A DNA stretch of 29,438 nt from a virus, in the IMG/VR virus record IMGVR_UViG_3300023178_003941, positions 1 to 29,438 of that record; one strand, given 5' to 3'. Made by a program: the position numbers and the translations under genes. Below the pieces are notes generated by a model. That model was not told where the DNA came from. It did not search any database and saw nothing but the letters and a program-made list of their open reading frames with translations. Each line of letters begins with the position of its first letter. Position 1 is the stretch's first letter. Below, one piece after another: positions 14,908-23,000 of the stretch.

Positions 14908-15839
14908 ACAGATTTAACTCCAACTGAACTTTTAATATCTTTAACAATCTGATTAATAGTTTTATCGTCAAGTTTCATTAAGTATTCATTATTTTTTTCA
15001 ATTCTAATATCATAAGACATTCTAATAGGCGAGTACATTTTTTTGCCTTTTCCGTTATCAATAATTTTCATATGTTTATTATTAGGATATGAAGTATTTT
15101 CTGGATATGTACTTCCAATAACAACTGTACTAGGTTTTCCTAGTGCATATGCAAGATGTTGTCCTACTGAATCACATCCTAAAAAATAGTCTGATGAGTT
15201 AATAATAGATGCCCATTGCAACAAACTAATTTGTTCTGGAACAATAATCCCTATAGAATTCTGTAATGGAATTTTAATATCTCCCATCATAATAACAGCA
15301 AAATCTTTGCTTAACATCTCTATTATTTTTAATAAGTCTTCTACTTCAAATGACCTTCCACTTTCATCAATAATATATTGACCTTCAAGTTTAGCAGCCG
15401 ATCCAAATGGCTGTATAACTATTGTTTTATCTTTCTTTGTATGTGCTTTTGCTTCTGTAATGAGATTATGTCCTGCTAGGTGATCTATCTTGCTGATAAA
15501 AAGATTGTATTCTTTCACAGGAGGAACTTCTTCTGGCGGCGTATCATAGTTAATTAACATGTCAAATGCTTGCACAAGATTTGCTCTTTGAGTAAAGTAT
15601 GCATTAAGTCTATACGGCTCCGGTGATATTACTTCTCTGTCTTGTAATTTTTCAAAAAGATTTGGATGATCATGAGGATATACATTATGCATAATTGTTT
15701 TGTTTAACAAACATAATTCAAGCCATCCTTCAACAATAATCATTGCTGTTGGGTCAACATTTTTTATGTAATGTTCTAGAGCTGGAATAGCGCATAATAC
15801 TCTACCGGCGCCACCGTTAATAAAGAAGGCTTTTTTCAT
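14904..15839 (-). CDS. GT9-family heptosyltransferase-like protein
   Basis: Predicted transferase of the family that uses ADP-L-glycero-D-manno-heptose (WaaC/WaaF/WaaQ). The opening FFINGGAGRVLCAIPALEHY matches the GT9 pattern x-GD-x-L-x3-PAL. The C-terminal half has VIQPFGSAAK (141-150) and GCDSVGQHLAYALGKPSTVV with the DSxxxHLAxALGxP donor-site motif (223-236), then GSTYPENTSYP. At 311 aa it is close to normal GT9 length. The Asp that follows Gly in the first motif (D13 in E. coli WaaC, the proposed catalytic base) is replaced by R13. The chemistry or donor may therefore differ. ATG 15839 has AAGGAT upstream and leads the three-gene minus operon with the carbamoyltransferase and oxygenase. 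Confidence 0.75.
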   Translation of the reverse strand: MKKAFFINGGAGRVLCAIPALEHYIKNVDPTAMIIVEGWLELCLLNKTIMHNVYPHDHPNLFEKLQDREVISPEPYRLNAYFTQRANLVQAFDMLINYDTPPEEVPPVKEYNLFISKIDHLAGHNLITEAKAHTKKDKTIVIQPFGSAAKLEGQYIIDESGRSFEVEDLLKIIEMLSKDFAVIMMGDIKIPLQNSIGIIVPEQISLLQWASIINSSDYFLGCDSVGQHLAYALGKPSTVVIGSTYPENTSYPNNKHMKIIDNGKGKKMYSPIRMSYDIRIEKNNEYLMKLDDKTINQIVKDIKSSVGVKSV

Positions 15840-15871
15840 TAATATTGTATCCTTTTATACTAAGTTTACAA

Positions 15872-15879
15872 TATTTATT
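15872..15879 (-). promoter_or_regulatory. Possible late promoter of the GT9-carbamoyltransferase operon
   Basis: Minus strand has AATAAATA about 33 bp before the GT9 ATG, matching the T4-like late element except for its first base. A weaker sigma70-like pair nearer the gene (TTGTAA, 16 bp, TACAAT) would start on the ATG. Which one is used cannot be decided from sequence. Confidence 0.35.
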
Positions 15880-15900
15880 ATGGCCTGATACTGTAGTCGT

Positions 15901-15929
15901 AAAAAAAGGCTTGTTGCCAAGCCTTTTTA
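15901..15929 (-). terminator. Rho-independent terminator after the fibre operon
   Basis: GGCTTG (15908-15913), loop TTGC and CAAGCC (15918-15923) form a stem extended by A/T pairs. On the minus strand it is followed by seven U residues. It lies 12 bp past the stop of the fibre-chaperone gene and separates the fibre operon from the GT9 operon. The five T residues on the plus strand make it partly bidirectional. Confidence 0.85.
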
Positions 15930-15940
15930 AACTATTAAGT

Positions 15941-16648
15941 TTAGCTACAACCGTCTGGTAGTTGATCAAGTGCTGCTTGATCTTCTGCTGTTCTATCTTC
16001 AATCCTAATAATATGAACATCAGGATCATCAAAGTCTGGATCTCCTACTTGATCAGGTGGATGGGGGAATCTAATTAGGTGATTAGGAACTATTGCATAG
16101 TTTACCGGAATGTCACGTAATTTTTGTCTGTAATCAAGCCACTTCTGTTTCAGTTCAGCTGGCATATCTTCTGAAATTTTTCCGTCACTTTCTGATAATA
16201 GCTCGTTTCTTCTTTCTCTTATAAAATCGTCTGATTGTTCCTTAACATACTCTAAAAATTTAAGTGGTGCAGTATAATCCTCTACAATTGATATTTCGTC
16301 AAACACCATTATAATGTCAGTCGGATCACTAACAATAGTGTTTGGATCTTCTTCAGGTCCAATTGCTACTTCGTATTCTTTTGGAACCCAATGAGAATGA
16401 AGAATCATAATTTTAATATAGTCTTCGTCTGTTTCAGGAATAAATTCTACTCTTTCAATGTTAACAGCAAGTGCTTCAATTGGTGGTTCATCTTCTGGAG
16501 CCCATGTCTCCATAATCCTTCCTGTTTCATCATCAAGATATAAAATTAACTTTTCAGGTCCAATATATTCTTGGGTACTAGTTTTATTCAATTCTGATGA
16601 CGTACCATATAATGTATCAGGAATGGGATATGTTAATATTTTTGGCAT
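15941..16648 (-). CDS. Tail-fibre assembly chaperone-like protein
   Basis: Probably assists folding or attachment of the fibre proteins encoded just upstream. It is 235 aa and acidic. The C-terminal part has RNELLSESDGKIS, then AELKQKWLDYRQKLRDIP and IRFPHPPDQ, which is the W-x2-YRQ-x-LRDIP pattern of phage tail-assembly-chaperone (APC/Tfa-like) domains. The N-terminal half (TYPIPDTLYGTSSEL, IMETWAPEDEPP, a run of acidic beta segments) I do not recognise. AAGGAG precedes ATG 16648. It is the last gene before the terminator and follows the Cys-rich tip protein by 13 bp, the normal place for a fibre chaperone. It may alternatively be a minor structural component. Confidence 0.68.
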   Translation of the reverse strand: MPKILTYPIPDTLYGTSSELNKTSTQEYIGPEKLILYLDDETGRIMETWAPEDEPPIEALAVNIERVEFIPETDEDYIKIMILHSHWVPKEYEVAIGPEEDPNTIVSDPTDIIMVFDEISIVEDYTAPLKFLEYVKEQSDDFIRERRNELLSESDGKISEDMPAELKQKWLDYRQKLRDIPVNYAIVPNHLIRFPHPPDQVGDPDFDDPDVHIIRIEDRTAEDQAALDQLPDGCS

Positions 16649-16661
16649 AATAATTTACTCC

Positions 16662-17489
16662 TTAACTATATGATACCTTGACTAAGCCGCCAGCGCCCCA
16701 GCTACCCCAACAAGCATTTCTTGATGCAGTAACATGTCCTGGGCCACCGCCTCCTGGAAATACCGAGTGTGCTGAACAGCAAGCTAAGTTGCCTGTACAT
16801 GCATCTTTACCGCTTACACCGTGTACTGACGAAAATGGTCCAGTTGGCGTACCAGCAACACTAAACATGTGTGAACAGCAACTAACACCTTTATACATTG
16901 ACCCAGAAGTTCCTCTAAATTCAATGTCGCCGCCAAATGTTGCACTGTTACAATAACAGTTAATCCAGCCTGCGTTGTATTGACCTTTGTTACATTGTGT
17001 ATTACCTAAATAACAGTTATAACAACCGCTCACTGTGTCAAAGTTTGTTGAACCTCCCATGCCGCCTTGAGCACAGAAGTTACTTAATCCTGAACCCTGA
17101 ACAAAGGACTTACAGCCATGTCTACAGTTAACACCGCAACGGCAACAACAACTACAACTTGACGTTCCGCCTGCACACATTCTGTAACCGCAGCCAGCAG
17201 CAAAGTTTCCTGCTGCTTTTCTTAAATGTTTTGAAGTATAGTTTCCGCCGTTTCCGCCGACTCCAAAATCGTAGTCGCCTCCTGACGCTCCGCCTGGGCC
17301 ACCGCCTGACAAAATTTCAAATTTAATTGAAGTTACCCCTGCTGGCACCGTCCAATAACAACAGCGTCCGCCGTTTGTAACATTCCAATGACTTCCGTTA
17401 TATACGTAAAATTCATGGTAATCAGTTAATGTTTCTTGTACAGTATTGTCAGGAAACTTAATGCCGACGTTATTAATTTCAGTTGCCAT
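16662..17489 (-). CDS. Cysteine- and glycine-rich fibre tip / adhesin-like protein
   Basis: Probable receptor-contact protein of the tail fibre. It is 275 aa with 23 cysteines, among them C112, C114-116, C118, C122 and C126, and CC pairs at 43-44, 204-205 and 237-238. Gly-rich runs (SGGGPGGASGGDYDFGVGG, PGGGGPGHV, WGAGGLVKVSYS) recall the glycine-rich domains of phage fibre-tip adhesins. The N-terminus (NNVGIKFPDNTVQ) is a typical fibre start, and TVPAGVTSIKFEILSGGG introduces the Gly-rich domain. It starts 2 bp after the stop of the 738-aa fibre with AAGGAG inside that gene's end. Whether the Cys bind metal or form disulphides after release is unknown. No signal peptide is present. Confidence 0.7.
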   Translation of the reverse strand: MATEINNVGIKFPDNTVQETLTDYHEFYVYNGSHWNVTNGGRCCYWTVPAGVTSIKFEILSGGGPGGASGGDYDFGVGGNGGNYTSKHLRKAAGNFAAGCGYRMCAGGTSSCSCCCRCGVNCRHGCKSFVQGSGLSNFCAQGGMGGSTNFDTVSGCYNCYLGNTQCNKGQYNAGWINCYCNSATFGGDIEFRGTSGSMYKGVSCCSHMFSVAGTPTGPFSSVHGVSGKDACTGNLACCSAHSVFPGGGGPGHVTASRNACWGSWGAGGLVKVSYS

Positions 17490-17491
17490 TT

Positions 17492-19708
17492 TTAATTATC
17501 TCCTTTAAGACTATTTATTTCTTGTTTTAACTCTTTAATTGCTTCAATTAGCAACGGTACAAGTCTTTCGTATTGTACTGTTTTATAATCTAAACCTTCT
17601 TCGTCTGACTTATTATTTATTGGAGCATCTTGTACTACTTCAGGCATAACAGCCATAACTTCTTGTGCGCTAACACCTACTTGTCTATGATCACCTTCAA
17701 ATCCTAGCTCTTTAGCTCTATCATTACCTGTGTAATAGTAACCATTTAGTGCTGTTACTTTATCTAATGCATTATCAATATTACCTTCAAAATTCTTTAA
17801 ACGTTCATCTGAGTAATATGCAATAACTTGGTTAGTTGCTCTTAATTGTCCAGTTACTTCAGCACCACTAGAAAATGTATTAAATTTCTCAGCGCCGTTA
17901 TAATATAGTCTACATTCACTGTTAAAGATGTATTGTAACGCCCATTCGTTGTTTGCATCATCATACAAGCCCATTGAGTTTGCATTATCATGCATAAACA
18001 CAGCGCGGCCGCCAATGTTATAACCTTCCCAACCACCGTGTGCGCCACCGTCAATTTGAATTGAACCGTAGTTACCACTTACTGGTTGGAAGTATCCGTT
18101 ACCTGTATCACCTAATCTAGTGCCTGTTCCGTTAATTGTTACTTCTTGTACGCCTCCCACAATAATAGATATTTCATTGCCTTCAAAGTCAAGATATGTG
18201 TCAGTATCGCCTGCGTGTCTAATATAACGTGCAACATCTAAGTTGCCAGTTGCTTCAAGGTTTGTAAATTTACCTGTTGAAGCAGTTGTAGCACCAATTG
18301 TCATGTTGTTAATAGATCCACCGCCTGCTGGTGATAATGTAACTGTACCTGATCCTGTTGGTGAAAGTGTTACGTTAGCCCCTGGGCTTAGTGTAACTGT
18401 TGAGTTAGCATCTAGTGTTGTAAACTGACCTGAACTACGTGAAACGTTACCAATTGCACCTTGGAAACCGCCTCCTGAGTAAACTCGTTTAGCAATACTT
18501 GCACCACCTTCGCAGCGTAGTACTCCAGTGTCGCCTGAGTTATCAGTTGCTTCAGTTGTAGCTGTAAAATCTACAGTTGAGTTAGCATAAAGTGTAGTAA
18601 ATGCTCCTGAAGATCTAGTTGTAGATCCAACTGGAGTATTTTGCAAACTTCCTGCATATAATGCGCCGTTGATACCAACACCGCCGTCAACTTGTAATGC
18701 ACCACTGTTTACACCAGTAGCTGCTGTAGTATTTGTTATAGTAGTAACACCGTTTGCTGTAAGAGTAGTGAACGCTGCTGAACTTCTACTATCTCCGCCA
18801 ATTGGCGTTCCTTCTAATCCGCCTGCCCATATATCTCCGCTTACGCCTACTCCTCCTGTAACAATAACGCTACCTGAAGTAGTACTTGTAGAAGCTGCGT
18901 TTGCTGTAAACTGAGCAGTACCTGTACCAGTTAATGAAGTAACTCTAGCAGTTGCTGGTGTTGTTTGACCAATTGCAACATTGTCTAAATTACCTAAAAC
19001 ATCTGAACTAATTGTTAGTGTTCCGCCTGCGCCAATTATTGTATCGCCACCTGGGTCAATAGTAACTGCTGATGCAGCACCTGTTGGTGACATATTAATA
19101 GTTTGATTATTTGCTGTAAAGTCTAAGTTACCTGGAAATTCAGTTGGTTTTCCAGCTTCACCTAATGATATTGATCCTGATGCTGATGCTAAGATTAAGT
19201 TACCAGTTGGACGGATAGTTGCAGTTGCCCCAGGCTGAATTGATACTGAACTTTGTGGGCTAATGTCAACTAAACCAGTACCTGTTGGTTTAATTTCTAC
19301 ATTTTCATCTAGTGGATTTAATTCTACTTTGCCATTTGCATCGAGCAAATCTCTAAATTCAACTGGATCTTCAAACACTGCCGGACCTGATAACGCACTT
19401 GTTAGAACGTAGTTAGTACCATCCGAAGTCATAGTAAATGTTGAATTTTTTGGAATATCAATACTTGTTCCGTTTGGTACTGGAACACCGTTACCAAGTA
19501 TTAATCCTGCTGCTGTTGCAAGTGTACAGTGTCCGTCTGTTGCATTGTAAAATGTTTGTTTGCTTCCTGGGAAAAAGACTGGACTTACCATCGTAACAGT
19601 ATACCCAGTTGTACCAGTTAGAGAAATAATTCCTCCGGTAAATGCGTAAGTAAATGTCTGTTCACCTGTAACTTCTAACGTTTGCGGTGCTGTATTATAA
19701 CGTGCCAT
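17492..19708 (-). CDS. Tail fibre protein with C-terminal S74 intramolecular chaperone
   Basis: Trimeric fibre-like structural protein, 738 aa. Residues 1-130 form an N-terminal beta domain. The middle is built of Gly/Ser/Thr-rich beta repeats, including three ~57-aa units ending RSS-x-x-FTTL-x-AN (about 265-445) and runs such as VTLSPGANVTLSPTGSGTV. The last 106 residues are a Peptidase_S74 autochaperone: S633-DERLK with the Ser/Lys dyad S633/K638, NALDKVTALNGYYY, QVGVSAQEVMAVMPEVV and a terminal helix VPLLIEAIKELKQEINSL. S74 domains assist trimer folding and are then cut off at the conserved Ser-Asp site. It lies between a small structural gene and the Cys-rich tip protein in one operon. 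AAGAGAT is a weak Shine-Dalgarno. Confidence 0.85.
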   Translation of the reverse strand: MARYNTAPQTLEVTGEQTFTYAFTGGIISLTGTTGYTVTMVSPVFFPGSKQTFYNATDGHCTLATAAGLILGNGVPVPNGTSIDIPKNSTFTMTSDGTNYVLTSALSGPAVFEDPVEFRDLLDANGKVELNPLDENVEIKPTGTGLVDISPQSSVSIQPGATATIRPTGNLILASASGSISLGEAGKPTEFPGNLDFTANNQTINMSPTGAASAVTIDPGGDTIIGAGGTLTISSDVLGNLDNVAIGQTTPATARVTSLTGTGTAQFTANAASTSTTSGSVIVTGGVGVSGDIWAGGLEGTPIGGDSRSSAAFTTLTANGVTTITNTTAATGVNSGALQVDGGVGINGALYAGSLQNTPVGSTTRSSGAFTTLYANSTVDFTATTEATDNSGDTGVLRCEGGASIAKRVYSGGGFQGAIGNVSRSSGQFTTLDANSTVTLSPGANVTLSPTGSGTVTLSPAGGGSINNMTIGATTASTGKFTNLEATGNLDVARYIRHAGDTDTYLDFEGNEISIIVGGVQEVTINGTGTRLGDTGNGYFQPVSGNYGSIQIDGGAHGGWEGYNIGGRAVFMHDNANSMGLYDDANNEWALQYIFNSECRLYYNGAEKFNTFSSGAEVTGQLRATNQVIAYYSDERLKNFEGNIDNALDKVTALNGYYYTGNDRAKELGFEGDHRQVGVSAQEVMAVMPEVVQDAPINNKSDEEGLDYKTVQYERLVPLLIEAIKELKQEINSLKGDN
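17512..17518 (-). promoter_or_regulatory. Possible internal late promoter before the Cys-rich tip gene
   Basis: Minus strand reads AAATAAATAGTC within the last codons of the 738-aa fibre gene. The predicted start near 17506 would give a 17-nt leader with AAGGAG for the tip protein. It is based only on the ATAAATA core and may be coincidental. Confidence 0.35.
18380..18905 (-). repeat. Three tandem ~57-aa repeats in the tail fibre
   Basis: Three consecutive coding repeats share the pattern SG-x-L-x-V-x-GGVG-I/V-x-G, then Y/W-AGG/S-L, a G-x-x-x-RSS-G-x-FTTL step and an AN-x-T strand. The third is diverged (GVLRCEGGASIAKRVYSGG). Flanking single copies (IGQTTPATARVTSL, IGATTASTGKFTNLEA) extend the series. 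Such units form beta-stacked trimeric shafts. Confidence 0.7.
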
Positions 19709-19729
19709 ATCTCTTCTTTCCCTTAATTC

Positions 19730-20050
19730 TTATGTAGTTGATGTTTCAATACCGTAAACAGTACAACCAACGTTAGCTGCGCTTGTGTATACTACTATAT
19801 TTAGCCCGCCTTGCATCACTAATCCAGTACGTTCAAAAACACCATTAGGAATAAGAACTGTATCATATTCTATCCATTCAGAGTCTGCAGGAGTAGCAGT
19901 TGTTGCCATCGCTACACGTAAATTAATAGAAGTTGGATTTCTATTTGTTAATGATATGTTTGCCACAGCGTAGGTTCCTACTGGAACTGTATACGCAGTA
20001 GTATTTGTTGTTGCAGGTATATCTACGTTACCTAGTCTTCCTGTTGCCAT
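19730..20050 (-). CDS. Small virion structural protein (106 aa)
   Basis: Small beta-sandwich protein of a kind common beside fibre genes in T4-like marine phages. It begins MATGRLGNVDIPATTNTTAYTVP and continues with YAVANISLTNRN, a RVAMATTATPADSEWIEYDTVL strand series and a FERTGLVMQGGLNIVVYTS ending. No catalytic motif, membrane segment or signal is visible. GGAGAT stands before ATG 20050, 16 bp after the giant fibre gene, and the next fibre begins 21 bp downstream. The operon position suggests an adaptor or collar piece of the fibre, which is inference. Function is otherwise unknown. Confidence 0.72.
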   Translation of the reverse strand: MATGRLGNVDIPATTNTTAYTVPVGTYAVANISLTNRNPTSINLRVAMATTATPADSEWIEYDTVLIPNGVFERTGLVMQGGLNIVVYTSAANVGCTVYGIETSTT

Positions 20051-20066
20051 TTTGTTTTATCTCCAT

Positions 20067-23000
20067 TTATCTCGCTAAGAAGAATCCTAATGCAACTGGT
20101 GCACCGTCAATTCCGCCTGTAAAGTTCATCTTTGCTGTTATATTTAGTTGACCTCCGCTAGTTGTAGTAATTTCATCGTTTGCAATGAATACTGTACCAG
20201 CTGTCAATGTGTTAACGTTCAAGCTACTCTGACCACCACCAATCTGTGCTGTGATATAGCTCTTAATTGCACGTTGCGTTGGAACAACACTATCACTGTT
20301 TGCAGTAAAGAACGGGTCTGTACTAAATTGTGTAATAATTGCTGAGCCAATGCCAAGTCCAATACCATTAAGCTGCAATGATTGTAGTCCTGCTAAGTTA
20401 AATGCATCAGCATCCAATGTCGCAGTACCTGTGGACTGTTGTACACCAAACAAGCCGCCAACGTTAAAGTTACCGTCTTGGTCTGTACTTGTAAAGAATA
20501 CTCGTCCACCGTTGCTTGCTAACTGTTGTCTTTCTTGTAGTGCAGTAGTAATATCTACATATGGATAATTAGTGTCTGCTTGGTTACCAGTACCAATGTA
20601 CAAGAAGTCATGTCCTGTTAGACGTACTTGTGAGTATTTGTTAGTTGTAGTAATTCTTGTACCGTCTAGTGGTGCAACTAGTGTTGTTAGTCCCGGACTT
20701 AACTGGAATGTTGCACTGTAATCACCGCTGTCGCCTAGTACGTTACTAATAGCAACTAACTTATAGAATGTTCCAACACGATCTGCAAATTCAACGTTTG
20801 AACCTGGTTCTGGTAAATCAAACAAGTTCTTAACAGCAATAAATGTACTTGCTTGGAATAAGTCTGCTGAACCATCACCACTAAGTTCAGTAGTAGCTGT
20901 TTGATAGCCTGTACCTCTATTAGTAAATGTTGGGTTAGCTAATACACCGTCGCCTTGTCTTGCATCTATTGGAGCAGCTTGTGTTGAATTAGGATCTGTA
21001 ATAGTTACTATTGGACCTGTTCTAAATTCTGCACCTGTAAATGTTGCTGTTTCAACAACTACTGGAGTACCACTATTAGCAATTAAACTAACTGTAATTT
21101 CAGTGCCTGATGGAATTGTATTAATGTAGTACAATGATTCATCTGTTAGTCCTGATTCTGTAACACCAGTAAATTTAATTTGTTGTCCAACAATCATATT
21201 ATCTGTTGTATTAACAGTAATTGTATTTGAAGCAGTTGTACTTGCTACAGTTCCTTTTGGATAGTTTGATCCTGGCTCAATTATTCTTATTTGATTAATT
21301 GCGCCGTCTGCTTCGGTCAATCTACTTCTTGCTTTAGCACCAGTATTAATTGAAGCAGAGTCTGTTGCTACATCATCTGTTAATGCGATCCAATATGGCT
21401 TTTTATTAACACTACCAAATGCTAGTGCATGCCAGTCGCCTAGTGTAATAGCATGTTTAGTCCATGTTAATCCATCCTGTGATGTTGCATAAACATCTGA
21501 ATCTTCTGCTACTGCTACAAACAATCCTTGTCCGTATCTAACTGTAGACCAAGTTTCAACACTTGGTAATCCGCTTACAGATTCAATCCAGGTAACACCT
21601 TTATCGTAACTAATTGCTACATCACGGCCGCTTGATGCAACTGCAACAAATCGTCCATTACCATAAGCAATACTTGTCCAAACTGCTGTAGCTGGTAGGT
21701 TACCTCCTGCTGTCCAAAGAATACCATTTGAACTTACAAGTGTTTCGTTGCCGCCGCCATTGATTGCAACATAATAACCTGCACCGTATGCAACACCAGT
21801 GAGTGTTCCTGCACCAAGTCCCGGAGTTGTTCTTGATACCCAAGATGAGCCATCAGTAGATGTAGCTGCGCTACCTGCGCCTCCTGATCCGCCAACTGCT
21901 ACATAAGTACCGTTACCGTATATAACTGATGTAAAGTTAGAATTTGGAAGAGCAGTGCCTGCTGTCCAGTTATCTTGATCACCATCACTTAACAATAGTG
22001 AAGCATTATCAGTAGAACCATTAGCAACTGCAACAAATTTAGCATTTGGATCTGTAATAGTTACTACTGGATCACTAGTGTAACCTGCACCAACTAATGG
22101 ATTATCGTCTCCATCAAGATCAAACGCAAGTGAAACTACACCGTTATTATCTGTTGTTGCAAGAACTGTTGCTTGTGTACTTGCACCGCCACCGCTAAGT
22201 GTAACTGTTGGTGTTGTTAAGTAACCATTACCGTATGAATCTACAATTAGTTGTGTTACTTTATCAGTTTCAACTGTTACAGTAGGTGCACTTGCATATC
22301 CAGCACCTGTAGTTGTTACAATAACCTCTTGTATTGAACCATTTAGTACTGTACATATTGCAGTTGCTCCATTTCCGCCGCCGCCGCTAATTGAAATAGT
22401 TGGAGGGCTAGTGTAACCTTGACCACCATTAATAACATTAATACGTGCAATCTGCGTAGGACCTGGTAAACCAATACTGTTTAGTTCACCTAGTTCTGCT
22501 TCAAGAACTGCATCACGGCCTCCTAAGCCCCCAACAATAGCTCTTGCAGTTGCTCCACTGCCGCCACCAAATGTAGCTTCTGACCAATTAGCACTTGCTG
22601 GTAATGCGCCGCCTTGTGACCAAGTTACACCGTCTCTTGAGTAAATTGAATCAGTTCCGCCATTCTGTAATGCAACAAATTTACCGTCTGCAAACTGTGC
22701 TGCTCGGAATGCTGTTGCCGGACTTCCAGTTGCGTCAACATCAGTTGTTGTACCTGGAGCACTATATGTAATACTAGGTTCAACGGTATATCCTGTTGTT
22801 AAATCAAGTGCAGGTTCAATTGGTGTTCCTGCAATAACATGATCCCATCCAGCTGCATAAAGGATTACATCTTTAGTTTCGTTTGTTAGTGTTTCGTCTG
22901 CGCCGCCTTCTGATGTACTTACAGTAAATGTTGTTGTACTAGGTATAGCAGTTACGTAGTAAACTGTTGTGCCTGATAATCCGCCAATATCATCGCTTAA

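Noticed and set aside
15817-16032. Minus-strand 71-aa frame across the terminator region
   Set aside because: It overlaps the fibre-chaperone gene in another frame and reads through the rho-independent terminator; Lys/Leu-rich low-complexity content.
16678-16956. Plus-strand Pro-rich frame opposite the Cys-rich tip gene
   Set aside because: Its Pro-rich content is the mirror of Gly codons on the other strand; it is a shadow.
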